Shown here one piece after another: positions 9,033-18,525 of a stretch of DNA of 64,000 nt. Below the pieces are notes generated by a model. The model saw nothing but the letters and a program-made list of their open reading frames with translations, was not told where the DNA came from and did not search any database. The position numbers were made by a program, and so were the translations under genes. How positions within the stretch are numbered: the stretch's first letter is position 1; every line of letters begins with the position of its first letter. The stretch lies in NCBI RefSeq assembly GCF_014199985.1, contig NZ_JACHOS010000016.1, forward strand, positions 62,001 through 126,000. The letters run 5' to 3'. This DNA is from Methylorubrum rhodesianum. Its GTDB lineage: Bacteria > Pseudomonadota > Alphaproteobacteria > Rhizobiales > Beijerinckiaceae.

Positions 9033-10703
9033 ATGAGAGATCTTCGCGCAGCGATTCGTACTCACTGGAGCAAGATGCGGCCAGATCTCGGCCGCGATGT
9101 CGTGGCGGGCCTCACGGCGGCCGCCGTCGTCCTGCCCAAAGCCATCGCCTTCGCCGCGGTGGCCGGATTGCCGGTGGCGGTCGGCCTCTACACCGCATTC
9201 GTTCCGGCGGTCATCTACGGGCTTTTAGGCTCGTCGCGCGTCCTCAGCGTCAGCTCGACGACAACCTTGGCGATCCTCACCGGAGCTGAGCTCGGCAGCG
9301 TGGCCGCCGACGGCGGGCCGGCGAAGCTCGCTGCTGCAACGGCAACGTTGACGGCCCTCGTCGGCATTTTGCTCCTCGCCGCGCGGTTGATGAAGCTCGG
9401 CTTCGTGGCGAGCTTCATCTCCGTGCCCGTACTGACGGGCTTCAAGGCCGGCATCGGAGTTGTCATTCTCCTGGACCAAATCCCCAAGCTCCTTGGACTG
9501 CATGGAACGAAACAATCCTTCGTCGCCGACCTGGTGAGTCTCGTGCGGCACCTGCCCGACACCTCTCTGGTGACGCTCGCCGTCGGGGGGATCACGCTGG
9601 CCGTGCTTCTCGCCATGGAGTGGCTCAAGCCGCACTCGCCGGCCCCCCTGGGCGCGGTGGCGGCGGCTGTCGCCGCCTCGTGGCTGCTGGACCTGAGCGC
9701 CGCCGGGGTGTCGATCGTCGGGCCTATCCCGCAAGGCCTGCCCTCGCTCACTCTGCCCGATCCCGCCCTGATCCAGGCACTCCTGCCGGGTGCCCTCGGC
9801 ATCGCCTTGATGAGCTTCACAGAAAGCATTGCCGCCAGCCGGGCTTTCGTTGGACCCGACGATCCGCCGGTCAACGCCAACCGCGAGCTGATCGCGACCG
9901 GAGCCGCCAATCTCGGGGGCGCCCTGCTCGGATCGATGCCGGCGGGCGGCGGCACTTCGCAGACCGGTGTCGTGCGGGCAGCCGGAGGCCGAACCCAGAT
10001 GGCCTCGCTCGTGACGGCCGCCGCATCGCTTGCCACGATGCTGCTCCTTGCTCCGGTTTTGCGGCTCCTGCCGCAGGCGACCCTGGCGGCAGTGGTGATC
10101 ATCTACTCGGCGAGCCTGATTCAGCCGGCAGAGTTCCGGGCGATCTACCGGGTGCGCCGCATGGAGTTCTACTGGGCGGTCGTCGCGGCCATCGGCGTTC
10201 TGGTCTTCGGGACGCTTCAGGGCATTGTCGTCGCCATCGTTCTGTCGCTCATCGGCCTTGCCCTTCAGACCGCTCATCCGCCGGTCTTCATCATCGGGCG
10301 CAAACGTGGTGCCGATGTCCTGCGCCCCCTCTCGGCAGAGCACCCTGACGACGAGACGTTCGAGGGTCTCCTCATCCTCCGTCCGGAAGGACGCCTCTAC
10401 TTTGCCAACGCGCAGAACGTCGGCGAGCGGATCCGGGCGCTGATTGCCGAGCACAAGCCGCGCGTGGTCGTTCTCGATCTCAGCCGCGTGCCCGACATTG
10501 AGTATTCGGCGCTGCAGATGCTGCAGGAGGGTGCGCGGCGAACGAGCGTGACCTTCTGGCTCGTGGACTGCAATCCCCACGTGCTCGACATGGTGCGGCG
10601 TTCAGGCCTCGACCAGGAACTCGGCCCCGACCGCCTGTTGTTCAACGTCCGGACGGCTATCGAGCACTACAGGCACCTTCAAGCGCCCTCAGCACTCGGC
10701 TGA
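9033..10703 (+). CDS. SulP-family anion transporter with STAS domain
   Basis: About 556 residues. Ten to twelve hydrophobic segments begin at DVVAGLTAAAVVLPKAIAFA, with the conserved SulP loop near LGSSRVLSVSSTTTLAILTG and SFTESIAASRAF. A cytoplasmic STAS domain follows from about residue 430 (LRPEGRLYFANAQNV, VVVLDLSRVPDIEYSALQML). SulP proteins move sulfate, bicarbonate, dicarboxylates or similar anions, and the substrate cannot be assigned. I chose ATG at 9033 with an AGGGA site upstream over a TTG at 8958, which would add 25 non-conserved residues. Confidence 0.9.
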   Translation: MRDLRAAIRTHWSKMRPDLGRDVVAGLTAAAVVLPKAIAFAAVAGLPVAVGLYTAFVPAVIYGLLGSSRVLSVSSTTTLAILTGAELGSVAADGGPAKLAAATATLTALVGILLLAARLMKLGFVASFISVPVLTGFKAGIGVVILLDQIPKLLGLHGTKQSFVADLVSLVRHLPDTSLVTLAVGGITLAVLLAMEWLKPHSPAPLGAVAAAVAASWLLDLSAAGVSIVGPIPQGLPSLTLPDPALIQALLPGALGIALMSFTESIAASRAFVGPDDPPVNANRELIATGAANLGGALLGSMPAGGGTSQTGVVRAAGGRTQMASLVTAAASLATMLLLAPVLRLLPQATLAAVVIIYSASLIQPAEFRAIYRVRRMEFYWAVVAAIGVLVFGTLQGIVVAIVLSLIGLALQTAHPPVFIIGRKRGADVLRPLSAEHPDDETFEGLLILRPEGRLYFANAQNVGERIRALIAEHKPRVVVLDLSRVPDIEYSALQMLQEGARRTSVTFWLVDCNPHVLDMVRRSGLDQELGPDRLLFNVRTAIEHYRHLQAPSALG

Positions 10704-10771
10704 CCGCCGGCCAAACTCGAAATGCCAAGCCACAGCGAATCCGCCGAGATCTCGCAAGATTTTCACCACGT

Positions 10772-10815
10772 GTCCCTTCCGATCAAGCGACACTCTCGGC
10801 ACAGCGCTACCGTTC
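10772..10815 (+). promoter_or_regulatory. GATCAAG element with -10-like TACCGTTC (copy 1)
   Basis: GTCCC-TTCC-GATCAAG occupies 10772-10787. TACCGTTC follows at 10808-10815, exactly 20 bases after the element. It points at the small secreted protein gene starting at 10854. The same box-to-TACCGTTC spacing recurs at 25439 and 27548, which makes a promoter reading likely. Confidence 0.75.
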
Positions 10816-10853
10816 AGCTTCCGTAAGCTGTAGCGATTCTTGCCTTGCCGCTT

Positions 10854-11072
10854 ATGCTTGCATTTCTGTTCGTCACCGCGGTTTGGCTGGCGTCAGCGGC
10901 GCCCGTGCAATCGAAAGGTTGTATACGCCAACCTGAGGCGCTCACCCATGGCAATGACTACGACATGGGCAGCAACGCGCCGCTGCCGTCCATCGTCGCC
11001 CTCGAGCACGCCCGCGCCCGACATGACTCCTTGTGCCGAGCGGACGGCGGCTATCACGAGGCTGCAACATGA
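10854..11072 (+). CDS. Small secreted hypothetical protein
   Basis: The 72-residue frame opens with a plausible signal peptide (MLAFLFVTAVWLASAAPVQS). A polar mature part with two Cys follows (KGCIRQPEALTHGNDYDMGS, HDSLCRADGG). No family is recognised and codon statistics alone would not establish it. The main support is its position about 40 bases after a copy of the promoter element that also precedes other small exported proteins in this window. Confidence 0.45.
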   Translation: MLAFLFVTAVWLASAAPVQSKGCIRQPEALTHGNDYDMGSNAPLPSIVALEHARARHDSLCRADGGYHEAAT

Positions 11073-11554
11073 GGTTACAGCGTCAGACCGGGCTCGCGTC
11101 ACGCGATCCGAAGCAGCCGGAGCCCTACGGGCGCCAGCGGGCTTCTCGTTCGCCGGAGCCGCATTGCGGCCGTTCGACAGGAATACCCCCGCCGAGGTCG
11201 CCGGAGCGCCGCCTACCGGCAAGGATGGGTCGGCATCCGCATAGAGCGCATCGCCCGGCATCCTACGCCTCCTCGAAGTTCGATCCTGAGCGGTGGGGTC
11301 ACAGATCGATCTTGAAGCTTGCCATCTTTTCAGACTGAGCCAATTCGCAATGTACAGGCTCACCAGGGAAATAGGCGTTCGCTTCACAGCCGGTAACGCA
11401 TGCTTGCAGTCTAGATATTAAGAGGGCCTCACGATCGCGCAACTTGAAAGGTGCTCCATGCGGCCAAAAGTTGCCCCCTTCGATCAAATCGGGATGTCAA
11501 AACCTGTGTTAGACGCGCCCTTCGAGTGAGCGCGGCGTCAAAACGGAGGTGATC
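11073..11554. other. Intergenic region with one degenerate GATCAA element
   Basis: No convincing gene was found. A 62-codon minus-strand frame (11299-11487) would begin inside the regulatory element at 11473-11488 and has no recognisable family, so it is not called. The stretch around 11300-11520 is lower in GC than its surroundings. Confidence 0.4.
11473..11488 (+). promoter_or_regulatory. Degenerate GATCAAG element (copy 9)
   Basis: GCCCC-CTTC-GATCAAA differs from the consensus GTCCY-N4-GATCAAG at two positions. It points at the AraC-type gene, whose start is about 66 bases downstream. TTAGAC lies about 20 bases after the element. Confidence 0.4.
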
Positions 11555-12628
11555 ATGTCCTCTTCCATGACGATAGACTCACCCCCGCCGTCGGGGACCC
11601 GGGGGTGCCATACAAGCGGGAAGTCGCTCTCTATTGCCTTCAGCCGCCCTGGGGTCGGGCCGGCGGTCTATGCCACTCTTGTCGAACTCGGTGTCGCTCC
11701 TGACGATCTTCTGACCGAGCTACGACTCGACCCACGTCTCTTCGACGGCGGCCATCCTGTCCCCTATGCCAATCTCAGCCGCCTGATCACGCTCGGGATC
11801 GAGCGCACGAATTGTCCGCATTTCGGACTTCTCGTCGGCCAGCGGGCGACCCTGGCTTCGTTGGGGCGGCTCGGCCTGCTGATGCGCCATTCGGACACCG
11901 TGGGCGACGCCTTGCGGGCCCTCGAAGCCCACGCTGGCGTTCAGAACTGGGGTGCGGTGGTCGGGCTGGGCACCGACAGCGGCATCACCGTTCTCAGCTA
12001 CGCTCCCTACGGGCCGGAGGCCGAGAGCGCGGCCATCCACTCGGAGCGGGCGCTGGCGACGATGACCGGCGTCCTTCGGGCGCTGTGTGGCTCCGACTGG
12101 GCTCCGGATGAGGTTCTGCTGCCCCGCTCCAAGCCACGCGAAACCAATCCCTATGATCGCTTCTTCCAGGCGCCCATCCGGTTCGATCAGGAAATGGCCG
12201 CCCTGGTGTTCCCGGCCGAGCTTCTCAACAAAACCATCGACGGCGCGGACCCGATTGTGCGCAGGTTGGCCGAGGGCCGCATCCGCCAACTTGAGGCCAT
12301 GCAGTCGTCCAATCTGACGGATGAGCTTCGTCGCTACCTCCGGACCCAAGTCACCCGGCAACGCTGCAAGGCCGAGCGCGTCGCGCGCATGCGCCTGGTG
12401 CACCGCCGCACCTTGAGCCGACGCCTGCGGGCCGAGGGCACATCCTTCAGACAGCTTTCCAACGACGCGCTGTACCGGGTGGCCAAGCAACTGCTCGCCG
12501 ACACGAGCATGAGCCTGACGCAGATCTCGACCGCCCTGAACTTCTCCGAGCCTGCCGCCTTCACCCATGCCTTCCGGCGCTGGTCGGGCATGGCGCCGAG
12601 TATCTGGCGCCAGGCGAACCGGCTGTGA
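11555..12628 (+). CDS. AraC-family transcriptional regulator (OruR/ArgR-like N-terminus)
   Basis: About 357 residues. The first 210 form the arabinose-binding-like sensor domain seen in OruR/ToxT-type regulators (LVELGVAPDDLLTELRLDP, CPHFGLLVGQRATLASLGRL). The C-terminal 90 residues hold two helix-turn-helix motifs (RMRLVHRRTLSRRLRAEG and MSLTQISTALNFSEPAAFTH) ending with the AraC signature FRRWSGMAPSIWR. ATG at 11555 follows GGAGG by five bases. The ligand is unknown. Its place at the head of the ldh-GH65 block makes it a candidate regulator of that block, but this is inference. Confidence 0.88.
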   Translation: MSSSMTIDSPPPSGTRGCHTSGKSLSIAFSRPGVGPAVYATLVELGVAPDDLLTELRLDPRLFDGGHPVPYANLSRLITLGIERTNCPHFGLLVGQRATLASLGRLGLLMRHSDTVGDALRALEAHAGVQNWGAVVGLGTDSGITVLSYAPYGPEAESAAIHSERALATMTGVLRALCGSDWAPDEVLLPRSKPRETNPYDRFFQAPIRFDQEMAALVFPAELLNKTIDGADPIVRRLAEGRIRQLEAMQSSNLTDELRRYLRTQVTRQRCKAERVARMRLVHRRTLSRRLRAEGTSFRQLSNDALYRVAKQLLADTSMSLTQISTALNFSEPAAFTHAFRRWSGMAPSIWRQANRL

Positions 12629-12682
12629 GGCACGGCAACGGGCTCCGGCAGGGGACGGTCCACGCGGGAGGAGGGACGGCAA

Positions 12683-13048
12683 GTGCTGCGATTCGTCTGC
12701 GCTGTGGTCGGCATCCTCATGACGTTCGCCGCCGGAGCGGGGGCGCAGGAGGGACGCTCGCCTCTCTCGGATCAAGCGGACGCGCGCATGCAACTCGGTG
12801 CGGCTTCGCTGATTCCGACTCTGCGCGGCCGTCGGCTCTATGCCGATCAGAAGCTCGTCGTCGGGTATGTGCGGGATGTCAGAGTTTCAAAAGACGGGAA
12901 TACGCTGATTGTCGTCGTAGCGCGACGGCGCTGGCTCGGCGGTGGAGAGATCGCCATCCCGGTCCCGTTGCTGCGTCAGCAAGACAACGATCTGACCATC
13001 ACCGCCACCCGCCAGAGCATTCGCCAGATCCCTCTGTTTCCGCCGTAA
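12683..13048 (+). CDS. Small exported PRC-barrel-like protein
   Basis: The 121-residue protein starts at GTG with GGAGGAGGG upstream and carries a signal peptide ending GAGAQ. The mature sequence GRRLYADQKLVVGYVRDVRV followed by a beta-rich segment (TLIVVVARRRWLGGGEIAIP) resembles a single PRC-barrel-type domain. Such domains occur in small envelope proteins of alphaproteobacteria. No function can be given. Confidence 0.65.
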   Translation: MLRFVCAVVGILMTFAAGAGAQEGRSPLSDQADARMQLGAASLIPTLRGRRLYADQKLVVGYVRDVRVSKDGNTLIVVVARRRWLGGGEIAIPVPLLRQQDNDLTITATRQSIRQIPLFPP

Positions 13049-13163
13049 GGGAGGAGAGCGGATGTCCGTCGCTCCCGCCGCGGGGAAAGGGCGGGAGCCA
13101 TCCGCAGCCCACCGGGCGAGCGGCTCACGCGAACTGAACCGATCGAGGCCGCGCCGACGCGCT

Positions 13164-13179
13164 GTCCCGATTGATCAAG
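13164..13179 (+). promoter_or_regulatory. GATCAAG element upstream of ldh (copy 2)
   Basis: GTCCC-GATT-GATCAAG lies in the 343-base gap 13049-13391, which holds no gene. It points at the D-lactate dehydrogenase gene, whose start is about 212 bases downstream. No TACCGTTC-like -10 is seen at the 20-base distance. Confidence 0.65.
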
Positions 13180-13391
13180 CGCAGCCGCTTGCCTCATGCG
13201 AAACAAGTGCAAGAACGGACTTCTCACTCGTCCTGCCATGCGAGATCCAACAGCCGCCGCTCGACCGGGCGACAGAGCACAGGGCGAGCCATGATTGGAG
13301 GCGCGCGAAACGTCTTCGGAATTCGCCATCTCTTTGACTCGAGATAGCACCGACAGGGCAATTCACAGCGATCAACCGGGGAGGCGCGAGC

Positions 13392-14393
13392 ATGCGAGTT
13401 GCGATGTTCAGCGCGCAGAATTACGAGCGCGTGCTTCTAGATGAGCTGAACACCAGTCACGGCCACGATTTGGTATATCTCGATACGCTGCTGGGGCCTA
13501 AAACTGCGCTTCTTGCGGCAGGATTTCCTGCGGTCAGTGTCTTCGTCAACGACACCGTCGATCGCACCGTTCTCGAGGATCTCGCTCGGGGGGGAACGAA
13601 GATCGTCGCGACGCGATGTACGGGATTCAATCATATCGACCTGGAGGCAGCAGACGAACTCGGAATACAAGTCGTCCGCGTGACCAATTACTCGCCCAAT
13701 TCGGTGGCGGAGTTCGCCGTCGGATTGCTGCTGGCGCTGAACCGGAAGATTCACCGAGCCCATAACCGAACGCGGGAAAGCGACTTCAGGCTCGATGGCC
13801 TGATGGGGTTCGACCTTGTCGGCCGCACCGTGGCGGTGATCGGGACCGGGAAGATCGGCACCATCTTCGGCCGGATCATGGCCGGCTTTGGCTGCACCGT
13901 GCTCGGGTTCGACGTGCATCGCTCACCCGAGTTCGAGAAGTTCGGCGGTCGCTACGTCGATGCCGAAGGCGTTGAAGCGGCGGATGTCATTTCGATGCAT
14001 TGCCCGCTGACACCCGAGACCTATCACATCGTCGGCAGACGAACGCTGGGGCGCGTGAAGAACGGGGCGCTTCTGATCAACACGAGCCGCGGCGGGCTGG
14101 TCGACACCGAGGCCGCCATCGATGCATTAAAGTCGGGCCGTCTCGGCGGATTGGCACTCGATGTCTATGAGCAGGAGGCGGATCTTTTCTACAGAGATTT
14201 GTCGAGCTCCATCATCTCCGACGATGTCATTCGACGCCTTATCTCCTTTCCGAATGTCATTTTGACCGGCCACCAAGCATTCTTCACGCAAGAAGCACTG
14301 AGAACCATTCTTGGAACAACACTTGATAGCATTTCTGATTTCGAAGCAGGTCGGACACTGACCAATCGAATTAGCCGCCGCTTGGACGGATGA
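13392..14393 (+). CDS. ldhA: D-lactate dehydrogenase / D-2-hydroxyacid dehydrogenase
   Basis: The 333-residue length matches fermentative D-lactate dehydrogenases. The NAD-binding motif VAVIGTGKIGTIFG is present. So are the active-site Arg in LLINTSRGGLVDTEAA, the acidic partner in LGGLALDVYEQE, and the catalytic His in VILTGHQAFFTQEAL. It should interconvert pyruvate and D-lactate with NADH in the cytoplasm. A GGGGAGG site precedes the ATG. Only three bases separate its stop from the GH65 gene, so the two are an operon. The operon is preceded by a GATCAAG element, which suggests NADH disposal when respiration is limited. Confidence 0.9.
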   Translation: MRVAMFSAQNYERVLLDELNTSHGHDLVYLDTLLGPKTALLAAGFPAVSVFVNDTVDRTVLEDLARGGTKIVATRCTGFNHIDLEAADELGIQVVRVTNYSPNSVAEFAVGLLLALNRKIHRAHNRTRESDFRLDGLMGFDLVGRTVAVIGTGKIGTIFGRIMAGFGCTVLGFDVHRSPEFEKFGGRYVDAEGVEAADVISMHCPLTPETYHIVGRRTLGRVKNGALLINTSRGGLVDTEAAIDALKSGRLGGLALDVYEQEADLFYRDLSSSIISDDVIRRLISFPNVILTGHQAFFTQEALRTILGTTLDSISDFEAGRTLTNRISRRLDG

Positions 14394-14396
14394 TCG

Positions 14397-16769
14397 ATGC
14401 TGCGCCCACGCTACATTCCGCCGGACGACATCTTCCCACCGAACCCCTGGGCGTTCGAAACCGTCCGCTACGACGCGAGACTGGCGCGTGAACTGACCGG
14501 GCAAGCCGAGACGATGTTCGCGTTGTCGAACGGATATCTGGGCATCCGCGGCACGGTGGAGGAAGGCACACCGGTGCGCGAGGCGGGCACCTATCTCAAC
14601 GGCTTCTACGAACACCGGCCGATCTCCTACGGGGAACATGCCTACGGCTTCCCCAGGGTCGGCCAGAGCATCTTGAACTGCCCGAACGGAACGGTGCTGA
14701 AACTGTTTGTCGATGACGAGCCATTCGTCCTGCCGCCGGCGGAGATCCTGAGCTACCGGCGCTCCTTGGATTTGAGAGCGGGCACGTTGAACCGCGACGT
14801 CCGCTGGGTAACCGCAACAGGCAAGCGCCTGCATATGCGCACCGTTCGGCTCGTCTCGCTCGCGCAACGACATCTTGCTGCAATCGAGTTCGAACTGACG
14901 GGGGAGGACGCGGACGTCGAAATCGCGGTTTCGTCGGAACTGGTCAATTCTCAACCCTTGAGCGCCGATACGACAGATCCACGTCTCGCCGAAGGCTTCG
15001 TCGGTCGCGTGCTTCACCCGACCGGAACGAGTGCCGGGGGGATGCGGGCGATGCTGAGCTATCGGACAAGGAGCTCCGGCATGAGCCTCGGCTGCGGCAT
15101 GGATCACAGCGTTTCGAGCGAGTGCCCAGTCCTGACCGAGCTCGTCTGCGAGGACGATTTCGCCGCCGCTCGGTTCCGGTGTAAACTCGAGCGAAATAAA
15201 CCGCTCCGCATCCGCAAGTATCTCAGTTATCACTACGGAGAATCTTCGGATCACACCGAGATCCTGTTCCAGACCGCCTCAACCCTCGACCGCGCGATGC
15301 GACATGGATTCGAGCGCATCCGCGAGCGGCAGAGGAGCGATGTCGGGCGCTTCTGGGCACGGGCCGACGTGACGGTGGAGAGCGACAATCCAAGGACGCA
15401 ACAGACCATCCGGTGGAACCTCTTCCAACTCCTCCAGGCCTCCGAACGGGCTGAAGGGCATGGGATCGGCGCTCGCGGCCTGACCGGCCAAACCTATGAA
15501 GGGCATTACTTCTGGGACACGGAAATCTACGTATTGCCGTTCATCATCTACACAAATCCCGCGATCGCCCGAAGCGTTCTGAAATTTCGCTACGACATGC
15601 TTGATAAGGCCCGAGCCCGGGCCCGGGAACTGGGTCACCGTGGCGCCACCTTCCCTTGGCGAACCATCAACGGCGACGAAGCATCAGCCTACTATGCTGC
15701 GGGAACGGCGCAGTACCACATCAACGCCGATATCGCCTATGCGCTCCGGAAATATGTCGAGGTGACCGGAGATCAGGAGTTTCTCTGGAATTATGGCGCG
15801 GAGATCCTGATCGAGACGGCTCGCCTCTGGTTCGACCTCGGCTTCTTCTCCGACGTCAAAGGCGGTCGCTTCTGCATCAATGGCGTGACGGGACCGGATG
15901 AGTACACGGCCCTCGTCAACAACAATTGCTTCACCAATCTGATGGCACGGGAAAACCTGCGCTACGCCGTCCAGAGCGTACGGGCTCTCGAGCGCCTGCA
16001 CCCTCCTCTGTTCGAGATCTTGGTCGCCCGCACGGGCCTCGAACCGTCCGAACTCGAACAGTGGCATGAAGCCTCCGAGCGGATGTATCTTCCTTACGAC
16101 GGCCGCCTCAAGATTCATCCTCAGGATGACGACTTCCTCGACCTCAAACGCTGGGACTTCGCGACAACGCCGGAGGATAATTATCCTCTTTTTCTCCACT
16201 ACCACCCCCTCAATCTCTACAGGTCCCAGGTCATCAAGCAAGCCGATACTGTGATGGCCATGTTTTTGCTCAACGAGCAATTCAATCACGATGAGAAGAG
16301 AAGGAATTTTGAATATTACGAGGCGCTAACTACGCACGACTCGTCTTTGTCCGTCTGCATTCAGAGCATCATCGCAAACGAGACGGGGTTCAAGGAAAAG
16401 GCAATCGATTATTTCGACTTTGCGGCGGCGATGGATATGTCAGACATCGGCGGCAACATGATGCACGGCGCTCATATCGCCGCCATCGGTGGCACGTGGC
16501 TCGCCCTCGTCTACGGCTTCGCCGGCCTGCGTGATACCGCAGGCCAGATCTCATTCGATCCGAAGCTGCCGGAGACGTGGTCGGCTTTGAACTTCGTCTT
16601 GACCGTCAGAGGACAGACGCTTCGCATCGAGATCGACCGCATGTCGGCAACCTACCGCTTGTTGAACGGGGAGTGGGTGAGCTTTTCGCACGCGGGAGAA
16701 GAGTGCGTCTTGTCGTCCGCCGAGCCGATCCTGACGCGCGCGTTCGGACCGGAACAGCCGCTGCAGTAG
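14397..16769 (+). CDS. GH65 glycoside phosphorylase (trehalose/maltose/kojibiose type)
   Basis: The 790-residue length and layout match GH65: an N-terminal beta-sandwich (ALSNGYLGIRGTVEEG), an (alpha/alpha)6 barrel and a small C-terminal beta domain. The general acid is Glu in VTGPDEYTALVNNN (about residue 502). THDSSLSVCIQ matches the H-x-S-S loop that helps bind phosphate in GH65 phosphorylases, so phosphorolysis is more likely than hydrolysis. It would yield beta-glucose-1-phosphate plus a sugar. Which disaccharide is used cannot be told from sequence. It is translationally close to ldh. A second GH65 gene lies at 18526-20850. Confidence 0.88.
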   Translation: MLRPRYIPPDDIFPPNPWAFETVRYDARLARELTGQAETMFALSNGYLGIRGTVEEGTPVREAGTYLNGFYEHRPISYGEHAYGFPRVGQSILNCPNGTVLKLFVDDEPFVLPPAEILSYRRSLDLRAGTLNRDVRWVTATGKRLHMRTVRLVSLAQRHLAAIEFELTGEDADVEIAVSSELVNSQPLSADTTDPRLAEGFVGRVLHPTGTSAGGMRAMLSYRTRSSGMSLGCGMDHSVSSECPVLTELVCEDDFAAARFRCKLERNKPLRIRKYLSYHYGESSDHTEILFQTASTLDRAMRHGFERIRERQRSDVGRFWARADVTVESDNPRTQQTIRWNLFQLLQASERAEGHGIGARGLTGQTYEGHYFWDTEIYVLPFIIYTNPAIARSVLKFRYDMLDKARARARELGHRGATFPWRTINGDEASAYYAAGTAQYHINADIAYALRKYVEVTGDQEFLWNYGAEILIETARLWFDLGFFSDVKGGRFCINGVTGPDEYTALVNNNCFTNLMARENLRYAVQSVRALERLHPPLFEILVARTGLEPSELEQWHEASERMYLPYDGRLKIHPQDDDFLDLKRWDFATTPEDNYPLFLHYHPLNLYRSQVIKQADTVMAMFLLNEQFNHDEKRRNFEYYEALTTHDSSLSVCIQSIIANETGFKEKAIDYFDFAAAMDMSDIGGNMMHGAHIAAIGGTWLALVYGFAGLRDTAGQISFDPKLPETWSALNFVLTVRGQTLRIEIDRMSATYRLLNGEWVSFSHAGEECVLSSAEPILTRAFGPEQPLQ

Positions 16770-16863
16770 TCCGGCAGTGTGGAAGCGGGGTCGGCGTCGA
16801 TTTGGCCTGCGCCAATGATCCTCCGAGCCGAAGGCCTAACGGACGGAAGCGGAGATTTCTTCC

Positions 16864-18459
16864 ATGATGGCCTCAATCAGCGAGTTCATTGGAACGCAGC
16901 CGATCCTGACACTCTTCCTGGTCATCGGCCTTGGCTACGCGGTCGGACAGATCAGGGTCTTAGACTTCTCGCTCGGCGTGGGGGCCGTGCTCTTCGTCGG
17001 CTTGATCATCGGCGCCATCGCACCGAAGGCACAAGTCGCCGGGCCGCTCGGTCTCGTCGGGCTGATCATGTTCCTTTACGCGATCGGCATACTCTACGGT
17101 CAGCAATTCTTCGAGGGCCTGTCGGGCCCCGGCCGCGTCTATAATCTGCTGGCGGTCGGCGCGGTGATCGCTGGCCTGTTGGTGGCCGTCGGTCTCGGCG
17201 CCGTGTTCCAGGTCAAGCTCGGCCACACGCTCGGCATCTTCGCTGGATCGATGGTCAGCACGGCGGCCTTGCAGGCCGCGATCGATACGATCGGAAATCG
17301 CGACCCATCCATCGGCTACTCGGTCACCTATCCGTTCGGCGTGATCGGTCCCATTCTTTGCCTCTACTTCATGACGCGACGCGTGAAGCCGACCTTTCCG
17401 CCGAAGCCAGCCCGCTTCCACATCGGCGAGATCACAGTCGAGCGGTTGCCGGCCGCAGGAACGACGCTCGCGGCCGTCATGGGGACTTTGCCCGACGGCG
17501 TACAGATCGCGGGCGTGCGGCAGGCCCACCACAATCGACTGCCCGATCCTGGCCTGGAACTGCATCCGAGCGACGCGCTTCTGCTCGCGGCCGATCGCGC
17601 GGTGGCGGTCGAGGAGGTCGCCACGGCTCTGGGACATGCCGACAAGGGCCGGCTCACCAAAGATCGCGGCGACATCACCTACCAGCGCTTCTTCGTCTCG
17701 AACGCGGCGCTGACCGGCGTGAAGCTGTCGGCTTTGCCCCTGCCGCCGGATATCTCGATCCAGATCCTGCATGTGCGGCGTTACGACATGGACCTGCTGG
17801 CCGCCCCCGACCTGATGCTGGAGCTCGGCGACAGGGTCGGGATTCTCGTCGCACACGAGGCCGTGGCCGAGATCCGCGCGCATTTTGGCGACACCCTCAG
17901 GGCGACCGCAGACTTCAGCTACGTGTCCGTCGGTCTCGGAATGGTGCTCGGCGTTCTCCTCGGCCTGATTCCGATTCCTGTGCCGGGCATCGGCGCCCTG
18001 ACTCTCGGCATCGGCGGCGGCCCGCTCATCGTGGCGCTGATCCTCGGCCGGCTTCGGCGCACCGGTCCGCTGAGCTGGGTCATGCCCCTGCCCGCAAACA
18101 TCGTGCTGCGCAATCTGGGCCTGACACTGTTCCTGGCCACGGTCGGGATCAATTCCGGCCAAGCCTTCGTCACCACGGTCGCGCAGAATGGACCACTGAT
18201 GCTGCTGATCGGTGTGGCGGTGCTGTTGACGACGGTGGCGATCGTGCTGCTCGTCGGCTTCTATCTGCTCAAAATTCCGTTCGACGACCTGATCGGTGTC
18301 GCCTCCGGCGCCACAGGAAATCCGGCAATTCTGGCTTATTCCTCGCGCACGGCACCGACCGAACGCCCGGATATATGCTACGCGATGATCTTCCCGTCGA
18401 TGACCATCGTGAAAGTCTTCAGCGTGCAAATCATCGGCCTGCTTTTCTTCGGCGGCTGA
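16864..18459 (+). CDS. AspT/YidE-family exchanger with RCK_C domains
   Basis: The protein has 531 residues. Two membrane blocks (about residues 15-185 and 355-530) flank a soluble region with two TrkA-C-like repeats (MGTLPDGVQIAGVRQ..., FVSNAALTGVKLSALPLPPD). This is the layout of the aspartate:alanine exchanger family. Family hallmarks include FLYAIGILYGQQFFEGL, the G-rich PGIGALTLGIGGGPLIVALI and the terminal SGATGNPAILAYSS. True AspT proteins exchange aspartate for alanine and conserve energy; for this protein the substrate is unknown. It follows the GH65 gene by 94 bases on the same strand and is convergent with the next GH65 gene. Confidence 0.85.
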   Translation: MMASISEFIGTQPILTLFLVIGLGYAVGQIRVLDFSLGVGAVLFVGLIIGAIAPKAQVAGPLGLVGLIMFLYAIGILYGQQFFEGLSGPGRVYNLLAVGAVIAGLLVAVGLGAVFQVKLGHTLGIFAGSMVSTAALQAAIDTIGNRDPSIGYSVTYPFGVIGPILCLYFMTRRVKPTFPPKPARFHIGEITVERLPAAGTTLAAVMGTLPDGVQIAGVRQAHHNRLPDPGLELHPSDALLLAADRAVAVEEVATALGHADKGRLTKDRGDITYQRFFVSNAALTGVKLSALPLPPDISIQILHVRRYDMDLLAAPDLMLELGDRVGILVAHEAVAEIRAHFGDTLRATADFSYVSVGLGMVLGVLLGLIPIPVPGIGALTLGIGGGPLIVALILGRLRRTGPLSWVMPLPANIVLRNLGLTLFLATVGINSGQAFVTTVAQNGPLMLLIGVAVLLTTVAIVLLVGFYLLKIPFDDLIGVASGATGNPAILAYSSRTAPTERPDICYAMIFPSMTIVKVFSVQIIGLLFFGG

Positions 18460-18525
18460 TATTCGCTGATGAGCCCGGAACCGGACGGTCCATTCGCCAA
18501 GTCATGCTCGACGCGGATATCGGCC

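Noticed and set aside
11299..11487. A 62-codon minus-strand frame in a lower-GC stretch
   Set aside because: It would start within the regulatory element at 11473-11488 and has no recognisable features.
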